Shown here: piece after piece, positions 9,826 to 20,011 of the stretch
Layout of the letters: every line of letters begins with the position of its first letter
How positions within the stretch are numbered: position 1 is the first letter of the stretch
NCBI GenBank assembly: GCA_015296025.1
Contig: DVDZ01000043.1
Location: 1-41,012, forward strand
Length of the DNA stretch: 41,012 bases
Reading direction: 5' to 3'
Source: Thermosynechococcus sp. M46_R2017_013
GTDB taxonomy: Bacteria; Cyanobacteriota; Cyanobacteriia; Thermosynechococcales; Thermosynechococcaceae
Translations under genes and position numbers: made by a program
The notes under the pieces: model-generated
Told to the model about the DNA's origin: nothing
What the model saw: only the letters and a program-made list of their open reading frames with translations
Databases searched by the model: none

Positions 9826-11100
9826 CTAGTAGCGCGATCGCGGGTGGTGATTGGCCACCGATTGCACCAGCCCTAAACCAATATAGGTTGCCAACAGCGC
9901 AGAACGGCCATAGCTGACGAAGGGGAGGGGAATACCTGTCACAGGAAGCAAATTAACTGTCATGCCGATGTTGACCACCACTTGGAACATCAACATGGCG
10001 AAAAGGCCGATCGCCAACAGCGAGCCGAAATCATCGCGGGCACTATTGGCAATTTGCAACAGCCGCAGGCCAATCAACCAAAACAGCCCTAAAACCAGCA
10101 AGCCACCCAAAAAGCCTAGTTCCTCACCGATGGCCGAAAAAATAAAGTCCGTGTGCTGCTCAGGAATAAACCCCAATTGTGTCTGCGTACCTTGAAACAG
10201 CCCCCGCCCCCAGAGGCCACCCGCCCCAATGGCAATGCGGGACTGGATGAGGTGATAGCCCGCCCCTAAGGGATCTTTATCGGGGTCTAGGAACATCAGG
10301 AGGCGATCTTTTTGGTAGTCCTTGAGAACGCTCCACAGCAATTGCCCCAGACCTGCCCCCGCAAGATTGAGAACAATGCCGCCGATCGCCCCAATCCAGT
10401 CAAGGGGAAGACTTTGCCACGCCACAACCCCCATGGCCAATGTCCAGAGAAACCAAAGCCATAGGTTGAGTCCATAGGGCAGGGGTAGGGCAAAGAGAAT
10501 GGCCGCCACCAACGGGGAAAGCATGAGCACAATCCAGCCCAAAGGGGCATTTGCCCAGTAGAGCATCCCCAAAGTAATTGCACCAAAGACTAGCGAAGTC
10601 CCCAGATCAGGCTCAGCTAAGATCAACCCTAGGGGCAAAACCGTTGCCGCAAACACTCGTAGAATCCCGTTGAGGCCATGGGCCGGAACCCGCTGCAGGA
10701 GAGCAGCTTGGGTGAGAATAATGGAGATTTTAGTCAGTTCTGAAGGCTGCAAGTTAAAGCCAGCAATAGGCAGCCAGCTGCGGGCGCCATTGGCTTCAAC
10801 GCCAAATAGGTTCACAGCCAGTAGGAGGGCACAACTCATGCCATAAACCCACCAGTGCACTGAGAGAAAGACAGAGGTTGGAACGCGGGCTAGCAGAAAA
10901 AGTAAAATTGTCCCGATACCAGCGATCGCCAGATGTTGGAAGCCATCCTTTTCGCCAATGTGCAGTTCAGCACTGTGAATGGCCACTGCCCCCAACAGCG
11001 TAATCACCCACACCGCAATTAAAAGTACCCAATCGATCCCCCGCCATGGATAAAGCCAAGCAGAGCAGCGGTGTTGCCGTAGCCGAGTCGTCCAAAACAT
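9826..11100 (-). CDS. rodA: FtsW/RodA-family protein (rod shape-determining RodA)
   Basis: GARSWLPIAGFNLQPSELTKISIIL; AEPDLGTSLVFGAI; AIGAGGLWGRGLFQGTQTQLGFIPEQHTDFIFSAIGEELGFLG; LPVTGIPLPFVSYG. Start placed at 11100 (MFWTTRL...). Confidence 0.93.
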   Translation of the reverse strand: MFWTTRLRQHRCSAWLYPWRGIDWVLLIAVWVITLLGAVAIHSAELHIGEKDGFQHLAIAGIGTILLFLLARVPTSVFLSVHWWVYGMSCALLLAVNLFGVEANGARSWLPIAGFNLQPSELTKISIILTQAALLQRVPAHGLNGILRVFAATVLPLGLILAEPDLGTSLVFGAITLGMLYWANAPLGWIVLMLSPLVAAILFALPLPYGLNLWLWFLWTLAMGVVAWQSLPLDWIGAIGGIVLNLAGAGLGQLLWSVLKDYQKDRLLMFLDPDKDPLGAGYHLIQSRIAIGAGGLWGRGLFQGTQTQLGFIPEQHTDFIFSAIGEELGFLGGLLVLGLFWLIGLRLLQIANSARDDFGSLLAIGLFAMLMFQVVVNIGMTVNLLPVTGIPLPFVSYGRSALLATYIGLGLVQSVANHHPRSRY

Positions 11101-11356
11101 CCTCAAATATCCTTTGTTTGCACTAGGCTTCAGGAGTAGTGGTTGGATCAAGACTCCCATTTTATCCTGAGTCGATCCATGGTTCGGTGGTGACAGCATT
11201 GGTCAAGGGGGCAATTTTAGGGCGGCTGCTGGTCTCCCTGCTGCTGAGCACAAGCACTGCGGCAACGTGCCCACAGTCAACTCCCCACCACTGCCACAGA
11301 GCCGCAGATAGGGCATACTGAGGGTAAAGCACCCCAGGATAAGTTTAACTGCCAAC

Positions 11357-11890
11357 ATGACCCCTCCTGCGCCGACTTTGGCTCAACTGCCCCTCCCTTT
11401 CTATACTGATGGTTCAGGTCCTGTGGCGCCTGATCGCAAGGGGGCGATCGCTCTTGATGCCATCTTTGATGCCACTGGCAACGCGCAGTATATCGGCTAT
11501 TTTCGGAATGTGCGATTGAGTTTGCTACAACACTTCGTCCATTTTCCCCACCAATGTGACGGCTACAAGGCGATTGCCCTTGAACGTCCCGGTCGCCCTT
11601 GGCTAGAAATGGTGAAGCAACGGTGGATAGCGGAATTGGGAGTCGTGCCTTTAGGTAACGATTGCGATCGCCCCCAGTGGGAAAATGCCATTGATCTCAA
11701 AAAGCAAATGACTGCGGCCGAACGCCCTGCATGGGCAAATGCCGATCCGCCGACCCCGTCAGAACTGCTGAAACAGGCGGCGCAGCGGGTTAAAGCTGCC
11801 ATTCTCGAACAGTTACGGCAGCGATCGCTACAGGAGCCACTGCTCTTTGGCACCAAACTAAAAGAAAGTGGACGGCTAGACCTCAAATGA
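11357..11890 (+). CDS. Uncharacterised protein (177 aa)
   Basis: ORF ends in an ATGA overlap with the next gene, suggesting translational coupling. No family recognised. Confidence 0.7.
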   Translation: MTPPAPTLAQLPLPFYTDGSGPVAPDRKGAIALDAIFDATGNAQYIGYFRNVRLSLLQHFVHFPHQCDGYKAIALERPGRPWLEMVKQRWIAELGVVPLGNDCDRPQWENAIDLKKQMTAAERPAWANADPPTPSELLKQAAQRVKAAILEQLRQRSLQEPLLFGTKLKESGRLDLK

Positions 11891-12768
11891 CGACTTCTCC
11901 GCCTCTGACTGCTAGCCAAATCTGGCAAATCAATCAACTCCTGCGCCAAGCAGGACAGCGGGCACGGCAACTGGCACAGCAACCCTTTGAGGTCATTGAA
12001 AAGGGACGCCAAGATTTTGTTACTAGTATTGATCGCTTCTTGGATCGGCTGCTGAGTCAGAAATTTCGCGCTTGGTTTCCTGAAGATGGCATCATCAGCG
12101 AAGAAAATGCCGCCTCCCAAGCGGTGTTTCAAGAACTGAAAAATCGCTATTGGCTGATTGATCCCCTTGATGGCACCGATGATCTGATTCACCATCGCCA
12201 AGGTTATGCCCTAATGGTGGGATTACTGGAGTACTACAGCCCGGTAGCGGGTTGGATCTATGCCCCCAATCTGGATCATCTCTACTACGGTGGTAAAGAC
12301 TGGGGACTCTTCCAGATGAGCAGTGGTGGGCCGCCTGTCCCGCTGTTACCCGTTTGTCCGCGCTCCCCCAGTGAAAACCATTGCCCGATCATGATTGGCT
12401 ATCGCGACTACCGCACCTACGGTGAGGCGATTCATCGGCTGTTGCCCCAAGTTCAATTTCGCTTTCTAGGCAGTTTTGGCCTTAAGGTGATCGAAGTGAT
12501 TTTGGGACGAGCGGGACTCTACCTCTACTTGAACCAGCGGGTCAAGCTTTGGGACACCACAGCTCCCTTGGCTTTAGCTACGGCGGCAGGTTTGGTATGC
12601 ACGGACTTGCAAGGGAATCCACTGCGCTTTGATGCCAGCGGTTTACAGGGAGAGACCCTTGCCCACCAGCAACCAATTCTCATCGGCTGGCCAGAGTATG
12701 TCGCTGCCTTGCAATCGCCCTTGGTGGAGGCGATTACGGCGGTTCAACTGTCCTTTGGCTCTGCTTAG
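11887..12768 (+). CDS. Inositol monophosphatase / 3'(2'),5'-bisphosphate nucleotidase family protein
   Basis: DFVTSIDRFLDRLL; EDGIISEEN; YWLIDPLDGTDDLIHH; KLWDTTAPLALATAAG. Confidence 0.9.
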   Translation: MTTSPPLTASQIWQINQLLRQAGQRARQLAQQPFEVIEKGRQDFVTSIDRFLDRLLSQKFRAWFPEDGIISEENAASQAVFQELKNRYWLIDPLDGTDDLIHHRQGYALMVGLLEYYSPVAGWIYAPNLDHLYYGGKDWGLFQMSSGGPPVPLLPVCPRSPSENHCPIMIGYRDYRTYGEAIHRLLPQVQFRFLGSFGLKVIEVILGRAGLYLYLNQRVKLWDTTAPLALATAAGLVCTDLQGNPLRFDASGLQGETLAHQQPILIGWPEYVAALQSPLVEAITAVQLSFGSA

Positions 12769-12857
12769 AATCCCCCTTCAATAGGCTATCGTGGGTCTGG
12801 AGTCTGCCGGCAGGTATCCCGATGGGGCGTTGGCGCAGGTGGTCAGATTGAGGATCC

Positions 12858-14183
12858 CTAGGGGTGCCGCCAGCGCTGCCACTGTTGTAAAAGCCAACGA
12901 CCCAAACCAATCAGATGTTCTTCAATCCACAAAAACAGGCGATCACACCACAGCAACAGTCGTTCAAACCAGTGGAGTTCATAGCCTATAAGAGCAGCAT
13001 CCACATCGAGAATCAACTGCTCTGGATTCAGATGGACACTGGGGGTTGCAGTTTCTGATTGTAACGCATGGGCTAATGGCGATGATGCGCTCCCTAGCTG
13101 GAGCAGCGCCTCCCCTGGAGAAAAAACAGGTAAAGGATTCGTAGCTGCTAATAGGGGCGAATTCACGGCTGTCCCCAGCGGCGGCTGGACTCCCCCTAGC
13201 CAGTAGGAGAGTTGACTCAGCCAATCTTGGAAGGGCAGCTTGAAGGGGTTGAGATGGCGTTCAATCCAAGCCAGAACTTGCGCCTGCTGGGCAGGGCTGA
13301 GGGTGTAAAGGATTTCATTATCGCTGCCAACGAGCACCATTTGCTGGGTTCCTAGGAGCGTAGCAATTCCCTGTACTCGCCTTGGAGACAGCGGATTCTT
13401 GCGTCTAAAGGGGAGGCGCGATCGCAACCATTGGATAGCCGCTTTTAGGGGAGACATGGGGGGCAAGGCTAAATCCCCTCCCTCTGTTCCTGTGAGCTGA
13501 AGTTGCGCGAGAAAGGTTTCCACCAAGCAGAACCGCGGGGTAGAGCTTGCTTTGAGTGATCTCTCCCGCCAGCCCCAGAGCCAGTGATGCCGCCGCCGAT
13601 ACCACTGCCGAACATGCTGATAGTACACTGCCAAGGCATAGGCAATGCGTTGTTCGATGTGTTGCTGTTCTGCAGCGGTGAGAACTTTCAAGGGACGGGC
13701 AGCCTCATCCACTATCAAGAGGAATTTGGCGGCGCGATCGCAGGCAAGGTAAAAGGGTTGCCGCTGTGCCAAAGGCGCCTCTTGGGATGGTCGAGTTTTG
13801 GGCTGGGGTTGCCGCCAGCCTTGTAAAGGTGCGATCCAGCGCCGCCACCAGGGCAGTGGGCGGGCAATGGGGGCGATCGCCACCGCCAAAGATTCATCTT
13901 CCCCACCTGTGAGGAAAAGAGCAGACATCACACTTAACAGGGCTGCATCGGCAGCAGGAGCCGCCGTGGGTTTCGGTAGGAGGCGTTGATGCACCTGAGA
14001 GACGCTGCCCATCAGTTGGGGAAGTCCCCGCTGCCAAAACTGTGCCAGAATGGCGCCAATGACCTGAAGCGTGCCACTCAGGGTGCTTGCAACCTGCCAT
14101 TTTTGGCGTTGCCACTGTTGCTGCCAATATTGCCATTGCTGTCGCCAGAAGTTAAAAAAGCGACTCTGATAGAAAACTGCCAT
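12858..14183 (-). CDS. Uncharacterised Trp/Gln-rich protein (441 aa)
   Basis: Long ORF, with Trp/Gln/Arg-rich N-terminus (FFNFWRQQWQYWQQQWQRQKWQ) and C-terminus (WLLQQWQRWRHP). No family recognised. Confidence 0.75.
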   Translation of the reverse strand: MAVFYQSRFFNFWRQQWQYWQQQWQRQKWQVASTLSGTLQVIGAILAQFWQRGLPQLMGSVSQVHQRLLPKPTAAPAADAALLSVMSALFLTGGEDESLAVAIAPIARPLPWWRRWIAPLQGWRQPQPKTRPSQEAPLAQRQPFYLACDRAAKFLLIVDEAARPLKVLTAAEQQHIEQRIAYALAVYYQHVRQWYRRRHHWLWGWRERSLKASSTPRFCLVETFLAQLQLTGTEGGDLALPPMSPLKAAIQWLRSRLPFRRKNPLSPRRVQGIATLLGTQQMVLVGSDNEILYTLSPAQQAQVLAWIERHLNPFKLPFQDWLSQLSYWLGGVQPPLGTAVNSPLLAATNPLPVFSPGEALLQLGSASSPLAHALQSETATPSVHLNPEQLILDVDAALIGYELHWFERLLLWCDRLFLWIEEHLIGLGRWLLQQWQRWRHP

Positions 14184-14246
14184 TGCGGCTTTCTAGGTGG
14201 AGGAATATAACACTAGATTAGCGTTGTAGTGTCGTCACTGATATTT

Positions 14247-15005
14247 TTAGTATTGATCTCGTTTCCCCCGCAAGCGTGTAAAAGTTTGGAGGGGTGTAGT
14301 AGCCCCCACTGCTGCTTGAATGGCACTCACTTCACAGCGCAAAAAGGGATTGGTTGCCTTCTCAAGGCCAATTGTACTTGGAATTGTGCTTTTCCCTTGG
14401 GCGCGATCGCGACAAACTTGGGCATAGCGCTCTTGCAAAGCGGGATTGTTGGCTTCCACGGTGAGGGCAAAACCGAGGTTCTTTTGGGTATATTCGTGGG
14501 CACACCAAACCTGCGTACTCTCCGGCAATTGCCGCAGTTGGTTCAATGACGCCAACATCTGTGCCGGCGTCCCCTCAAAAAGACGCCCACAGCCACCGCC
14601 AAAGAGCGTATCGCCGCAGAATAGGTCACCCGTTTCTGGCGCATAGTAGGCAAGGTGGCCGCGTGTATGGCCGGGAACAAACAGCACCTCAAAATGACTG
14701 TCACCAAAGGGAACGCGATCGCCGGCCTTGAGAAAGACGGTCTGTTCTGGAATGCGCCCTTGATCCTCATAGCTGCCATAGACCTCGATATTGGGGAAGC
14801 GCGATCGCAGGGCACGATTGGCACCCACATGATCCCAGTGGTGATGGGTATTAAAAATGGCCGTCAGCCTTGCTCCCAATTCCGCTAACTTGGCCAGAAC
14901 AGGCTCCGGCTCTGCGGGATCCACCACTGCCGCCGTCCCCGTTTGTGGATCGTGGAGCAAAAAAATGTAGTTATCCGTAAGGGCATTAAGACGATAAATC
15001 ATCAT
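14247..15005 (-). CDS. gloB: Hydroxyacylglutathione hydrolase (glyoxalase II)
   Basis: [60 protein letters not shown]. Confidence 0.95.
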   Translation of the reverse strand: MMIYRLNALTDNYIFLLHDPQTGTAAVVDPAEPEPVLAKLAELGARLTAIFNTHHHWDHVGANRALRSRFPNIEVYGSYEDQGRIPEQTVFLKAGDRVPFGDSHFEVLFVPGHTRGHLAYYAPETGDLFCGDTLFGGGCGRLFEGTPAQMLASLNQLRQLPESTQVWCAHEYTQKNLGFALTVEANNPALQERYAQVCRDRAQGKSTIPSTIGLEKATNPFLRCEVSAIQAAVGATTPLQTFTRLRGKRDQY

Positions 15006-15140
15006 AATGGCAGTACCCTTGTGAAGCTTATGATGGCTATTGTTTGTGTACCCAACGTCGCCAGTTCTTCTTTGCCTCTACCTCAACCAGAATGCGCAAA
15101 AATAGACCAATCAACTCACCCCCATCCAATTGTTAAGTTT

Positions 15141-16316
15141 TTAAGCTTCCTCAGGATGATTCTTGAGCCACTGTTTTAGAAAAGTAACCAAGCGATCGCA
15201 CTCCTGCGGTAGGGTAAAGTAATGGACACAGGCACGCACCGAGGCGGGATAGAGCAATTCTCGCACTAGGATATTCTCGGCTTCAAGATCTTGGACGAAT
15301 TGGTGGTGCTGACCATTGGCCAACTGAAAGGCGACAAGTCCGGACGGTGGGGGTATTGGACTCAGACAAGTCAAACCGCCGATGCCCTGTAACTGTTCCC
15401 AGAGGTAACGACTCAGCTCACAAATACGCCGGTATCGCGCTTGGGGAGTCCCCCATTGATCGTGCACCCGCAGAGCAGTGGTGAGTCCTGGAACCAATGA
15501 AAAAGCAGTTGTTGCTACTTCAAAGCGACTGGCATCCTCCTTCCAGCCGGCGGGTTGCGCCTCGCGGGTTTGGTGAATGCCGCGCCAGCCAATAAAGGTG
15601 GGTTCCAAGGTGGGCAGGCGATCGCGCCGAATATATAGCCCCCCCAATCCAGCGGGGCCACAGCACCACTTATGTCCTGTAAAGGCGTAGTAATCTACCC
15701 CCAAGGCAGGCAAATTCAGGGGCACCATGCCGACACTTTGGGCACCATCCGCCAAAACTTGGATACCGCGACGGTGGCAAACTTCAACGATGTTCTCTAA
15801 GGGCAAGAGCTTCCCTGTATTCCACAGCAAATGACTCAACACAACCAAGCGTGTGCGGGGATGGAGTTGAGCCTCGATGGCGGCCACTTCATTGTCACAC
15901 CAGGGCCAAAAGGCCACCCGATCCACGACAATTCCCAACCGCCGTGCCAATTGCTCCGTAATTGCCACTACCCCTGGATGTTCACAGTTGGAAATGAGTA
16001 GGCGATCGCCCGCTTGCCAGGGAATGCCCCAAAGAACAATGTTGCAGCCCGTGGTCACCGAATCCGTAAGGGCAATGGTGTCTGGCGTGGTGCCCAGCAG
16101 CTGCGCTAATTCTTGCCGTAGGGTTTGCAGGTGTTGGCTCAGCCACGAAAACACACGATTGGCAAAAGGGCCTTCCTCCTGAATGTGGCGATCGCTCTGG
16201 AGAATGGTCTGCCAAGTGTCTTGGTGCAGTGGCCCTTGCCCACCGTAGTTTAGATATGTCTTGTTGGTCAAAGCAGGGTACTGGTCGTGGTAGGCGGCAA
16301 GTTTCTTGAGATCCAT
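15141..16316 (-). CDS. PLP-dependent class V aminotransferase fold; resembles cyanobacterial cyst(e)ine C-S lyase (C-DES)
   Basis: NKTYLNYGGQGPLH; DSVTTGCNIVLWGIPW; NCEHPGVVAI; VVLSHLLWNTGKLLPL; DGAQSVG; DYYAFTGHKWCCGPAGLGGLYI (PLP-Lys motif); similar to Synechocystis C-DES as recalled. Confidence 0.85.
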   Translation of the reverse strand: MDLKKLAAYHDQYPALTNKTYLNYGGQGPLHQDTWQTILQSDRHIQEEGPFANRVFSWLSQHLQTLRQELAQLLGTTPDTIALTDSVTTGCNIVLWGIPWQAGDRLLISNCEHPGVVAITEQLARRLGIVVDRVAFWPWCDNEVAAIEAQLHPRTRLVVLSHLLWNTGKLLPLENIVEVCHRRGIQVLADGAQSVGMVPLNLPALGVDYYAFTGHKWCCGPAGLGGLYIRRDRLPTLEPTFIGWRGIHQTREAQPAGWKEDASRFEVATTAFSLVPGLTTALRVHDQWGTPQARYRRICELSRYLWEQLQGIGGLTCLSPIPPPSGLVAFQLANGQHHQFVQDLEAENILVRELLYPASVRACVHYFTLPQECDRLVTFLKQWLKNHPEEA

Positions 16317-16796
16317 CTACGTTCCTTTGGGATGAGGGGACTCCCACCTGCAGGCTGAGGAGGGCGGAGGGGTCTTGGCGGTTTGGGAATGGGCATCGAG
16401 CCACTGTTGCAAAATCAGCGCAGCAGCAATTTGATCCACGAGGTCTTTGTGGTGACGGGGCGATCGCCGCCGTTGTTTGAGAATTTCCTCCGCCTGAAAG
16501 GAGGTGAGACGCTCATCTACGTATTCCACAGGTAAGTTCAAAGCCGCAGCAATTTTTTCTGCTAAATGTTGTACTTGACGCGCTTGAGAACCCAGTTGAC
16601 CATCGAGGGTGTAGGGTAAACCGACAATTAATTTCTCTACCCCTCGCTCCTGGCAAATCTGCCGAAGCTGTGCCACATCACTCGCAAAATTCTGACGATG
16701 AATGGTCGTAATGCCCGCGGCCAACTGCCCCAAGCGATCGCACCCTGCAACGCCAATGCGCTTGCGCCCCAGATCTAAGCCCAGAACGGAAATCAT
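16317..16796 (-). CDS. ruvX: Putative pre-16S rRNA nuclease / Holliday junction resolvase-like (RuvX/YqgF)
   Basis: VLGLDLGRKRIGVAGCDRLG; LIVGLPYTLDGQLGSQARQV; EYVDERLTSFQAEEIL; KDLVDQIAAALILQQWL. Start placed at 16796 (MISVLGLD). Confidence 0.92.
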   Translation of the reverse strand: MISVLGLDLGRKRIGVAGCDRLGQLAAGITTIHRQNFASDVAQLRQICQERGVEKLIVGLPYTLDGQLGSQARQVQHLAEKIAAALNLPVEYVDERLTSFQAEEILKQRRRSPRHHKDLVDQIAAALILQQWLDAHSQTAKTPPPSSACRWESPHPKGT

Positions 16797-16891
16797 CCTT
16801 GAGTCGGCAAGAACAGTTCCCCTACAATGAAATCCATTGCCAAGGTGCGTTTTTCCTTGACTAAAAACATCATACCCCGCTGTATCCACCC

Positions 16892-19753
16892 ATGACTGAC
16901 GCAAGCTCCGACTACAAAGACACTATCAACCTGCCCCAAACCACATTTGAAATGCGGGCGAATGCAGCGACACGGGAACCCGAATTGCAAGCCTTTTGGG
17001 CACAGCAGCAAATTTATGAAACGCTTCAGCAAACGAATCCAGGTGAGGTGTTTATTCTCCACGATGGCCCCCCCTACGCCAATGGCGCCCTTCACATTGG
17101 CCATGCCCTCAACAAAATCCTCAAAGACATCATCAACAAGTACCAACTCCTGCGGGGACGTAAGGTTCACTACCGCCCAGGGTGGGACTGCCACGGCTTG
17201 CCCATTGAACTCAAGGTACTGCAAACCCTCAAACCTGAACAGCGTGCCCAACTTACACCTCTTGCCCTCCGCCGGCAGGCCAAGGAATTTGCCCTCAAAA
17301 CCGTGGCCGAGCAAAAGCAAAGTTTCCAACGCTACGGCGTCTGGGGCGACTGGGCGCATCCCTACTTGACCCTCACCCCCGACTATGAGGCCGCCCAAAT
17401 AGGAGTCTTTGGCGAAATGGTGCTGCGGGGCTATATCTACCGCGGCCTGAAACCTGTCCACTGGAGTCCTAGCTCCAAAACCGCCCTCGCTGAAGCCGAA
17501 TTGGAATATCCCGAAGGTCACACCTCCCGCAGTCTCTATGCAGCCTTTGAAGTCATCGAGTTGCCCGCAGGCTTAGCTCAGTCTTGGTATAAAGCACTCG
17601 GTAAATTAGGAGTAGCCATCTGGACAACAACCCCTTGGACAATTCCAGCCAACTTAGCGGTGAGTGTGAATCCCGATCTCACCTATGCCTTGGTTGAGGT
17701 TCAGCCTGCCTCCCACTACAAGTATTTAATTGTTGCCGCAGATCTTGTAGAGCGACTCAGCAAAACCCTCAGTTGCACGCTCAAGGTGGTTGCCACAGCC
17801 AAAGGGGCTGACTTGGAAAATAGCCGTTATCGCCATCCCCTCTTTGAGCGCGAGAGCAAGATTGTGATTGGCGGTGATTATGTGACCACAGAATCAGGGA
17901 CGGGACTAGTGCATACGGCTCCCGGTCACGGTTTAGAAGACTATGCCGTCGGTCAACGCTATGGCCTGCCAATCCTGTCGCCCGTGGATGAGAATGGTTG
18001 CTTTACGACAGAAGCCGGACCATTTGCGGGTCTCAATGTCCTCAAAGAAGGAAACGAAGCAGTGATTGCAGCCCTGCAAGCATCTGGTGCTCTCCTCAAG
18101 GAAGAACCCTACGTCCACAAATATCCCTACGACTGGCGCACGAAAAAGCCGACTATCTTCCGCGCCACGGAGCAGTGGTTTGCTTCCGTTGAAGGCTTTC
18201 GTGATGCAGCCCTCAGGGCGATCGCCGAGGTGAAATGGATTCCTGCCCAAGGGGAAAACCGCATTACCGCCATGGTGGCTGAGCGTTCCGATTGGTGTAT
18301 TTCGCGGCAGCGCAGTTGGGGGGTGCCCATTCCCGTCTTCTACGACAAAGCCACAGGGGAACCCCTGCTGACCGCAGAAACCATTGCCCATGTTCAAGCC
18401 ATTATTCGCGATCGCGGCTCCGATGCCTGGTGGGAACTCTCCGTTGCTGAATTGCTCCCCGAATCGCTGCGGGATCAGGCCGATCGTTATGAAAAAGGCA
18501 CCGACACCATGGATGTCTGGTTTGACTCCGGCTCCTCTTGGGCGGCAGTGCTCGGCGATCAGCAGGCAGATCTCTACCTCGAAGGCTCTGACCAACATCG
18601 GGGCTGGTTTCAATCCTCATTGTTGACGCGGGTGGCCGTTAAAGGCCAAGCCCCCTACAAGGCCGTCTTAACCCACGGCTTTGTCCTTGATGAGCAAGGA
18701 CGGAAAATGAGCAAATCCCTCGGCAACGTCACTGATCCTCGCGAAGTGATTGAAGGGGGCAAAAACCCAAAGCAAGACCCTCCCTACGGTGCCGATGTGC
18801 TACGCCTGTGGGTTTCCTCGGTGGACTATGCCAATGATGTGCCCATTGGCAAAAACATCCTCAAACAGTTGGCGGATGTCTATCGCAAAATTCGCAATAC
18901 GGCGCGCTTTCTCCTCGGGAACCTCCACGACTTCAATCCCGATCAGGATGCGATTCCCTATGCCCAACTGCCGGCTTTGGATCGCTATATGCTCCATCGG
19001 CTGCACGAGGTCTTTAGGGAAGTGACGGCTGCGTTTGATAGCTTTCAGTTCTATCGCTTTTTCCAAACGATTCAAAATCTTTGTGTCGTTGATCTTTCGA
19101 ACTTTTATCTGGATATTGCCAAAGACCGGCTATACATCAGTGCTGCTACTAGCGATCGCCGGCGCAGTTGTCAAACCGTCCTGGCCATTGCTGTTCAAAA
19201 CCTAGCCCGTGCCATTGCCCCAGTGCTCCCTCACTTAGCCGAGGATATTTGGCAGCATTTACCCTTCAAAACCCCCTATCTTTCCGTCTTTCAAAGCGGT
19301 TGGGTACAGCTTCCTGCCCAGTGGTATGACCCCACCCTAGCGAATGAGTGGCAACGTTTGCGGCAGCTTCGCCTAGAGGTCAACAAAGTGCTCGAGCAGG
19401 CTCGTGCTGAAAAGCTGATTGGTGCCTCTTTAGAGGCCAAAGTGTGGCTCTATGTCACCGATTCTGAGTGGCGCGATCGCCTTCAAGAACTGAATCCCAA
19501 TGATACCCTCAGTGGCAATGGCGTGGATGAACTGCGCTATCTCTTTTTAGTGTCCCAAGTGGAGGTAATGCCAGAACGGAAAGCAGTGGACGTGCCCTAT
19601 GTCCTTGAGGGTGAGGCTCTGTGGATTGGCGTCGGTCATGCTAAGGGTAAGAAATGCGTTCGCTGTTGGAATTATTCTGAAACTGTTGGCCAATCGGCCT
19701 TGCATCCCCAGTTGTGCGATCGCTGCCAAGCTGCCCTGCAAGGAGAATTTTAG
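16892..19753 (+). CDS. ileS: Isoleucyl-tRNA synthetase
   Basis: DGPPYANGALHIGHALNKILKDI (HIGH); GWDCHGLPIE; KMSKSLGNV (KMSKS); C-terminal CVRCW...CDRC zinc motif. Confidence 0.98.
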   Translation: MTDASSDYKDTINLPQTTFEMRANAATREPELQAFWAQQQIYETLQQTNPGEVFILHDGPPYANGALHIGHALNKILKDIINKYQLLRGRKVHYRPGWDCHGLPIELKVLQTLKPEQRAQLTPLALRRQAKEFALKTVAEQKQSFQRYGVWGDWAHPYLTLTPDYEAAQIGVFGEMVLRGYIYRGLKPVHWSPSSKTALAEAELEYPEGHTSRSLYAAFEVIELPAGLAQSWYKALGKLGVAIWTTTPWTIPANLAVSVNPDLTYALVEVQPASHYKYLIVAADLVERLSKTLSCTLKVVATAKGADLENSRYRHPLFERESKIVIGGDYVTTESGTGLVHTAPGHGLEDYAVGQRYGLPILSPVDENGCFTTEAGPFAGLNVLKEGNEAVIAALQASGALLKEEPYVHKYPYDWRTKKPTIFRATEQWFASVEGFRDAALRAIAEVKWIPAQGENRITAMVAERSDWCISRQRSWGVPIPVFYDKATGEPLLTAETIAHVQAIIRDRGSDAWWELSVAELLPESLRDQADRYEKGTDTMDVWFDSGSSWAAVLGDQQADLYLEGSDQHRGWFQSSLLTRVAVKGQAPYKAVLTHGFVLDEQGRKMSKSLGNVTDPREVIEGGKNPKQDPPYGADVLRLWVSSVDYANDVPIGKNILKQLADVYRKIRNTARFLLGNLHDFNPDQDAIPYAQLPALDRYMLHRLHEVFREVTAAFDSFQFYRFFQTIQNLCVVDLSNFYLDIAKDRLYISAATSDRRRSCQTVLAIAVQNLARAIAPVLPHLAEDIWQHLPFKTPYLSVFQSGWVQLPAQWYDPTLANEWQRLRQLRLEVNKVLEQARAEKLIGASLEAKVWLYVTDSEWRDRLQELNPNDTLSGNGVDELRYLFLVSQVEVMPERKAVDVPYVLEGEALWIGVGHAKGKKCVRCWNYSETVGQSALHPQLCDRCQAALQGEF

Positions 19754-19754
19754 C

Positions 19755-19970
19755 TCATCGGCGGGAAGCCCGGCGCGGGGAATCTTGCTGCTCAATGTAC
19801 CGCTTTGACCGCTCCGCCACTGGCGATGAAGTAGGACTCATCCCAAAGCAGCGACTTCCCATAGTGTTCAGCCGCAGCCTGCGACTAAAGACAGACTTCA
19901 GAACGTTTTGCCGACGCTGGGATAGCTGGGCGGTTGGTCGTGAAGGTCAACCCCGCTGGTACGTCACAGC
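19755..19970 (-). pseudogene. Degenerate IS200/IS605 tnpA (Y1 transposase) C-terminal relic
   Basis: Minus-strand fragments in shifting frames: DQPPSYPS / VLKSVFSRRLR / EHYGKSLLWDESYFIASGGA / KRYIEQQDSPRRASRR*, matching the order of a TnpA C-terminus (YPPxY...LK.VSSRxLR...LW..SYF.AS.GG...K.YIEQQ). Confidence 0.75.
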
Positions 19971-20011
19971 ACTGGGGAATCTGCCTGAACCAAGTGCCGC
20001 AAGCGTGATCC

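Noticed and set aside
11139-11321. Short plus-strand ORF upstream of 11357 (VVTALVKGAILGRLLVSLLLSTSTAATCPQS...)
   Set aside because: Has a vaguely signal-peptide-like stretch but no RBS or recognised homologue and lies in a divergent promoter region; not strong enough to call.
16793-18613. Long antisense ORFs opposite ileS (16793..17521 and 17933..18613 minus)
   Set aside because: They lie wholly or mainly opposite a highly conserved coding gene and show no recognisable domains; likely codon-bias artefacts.
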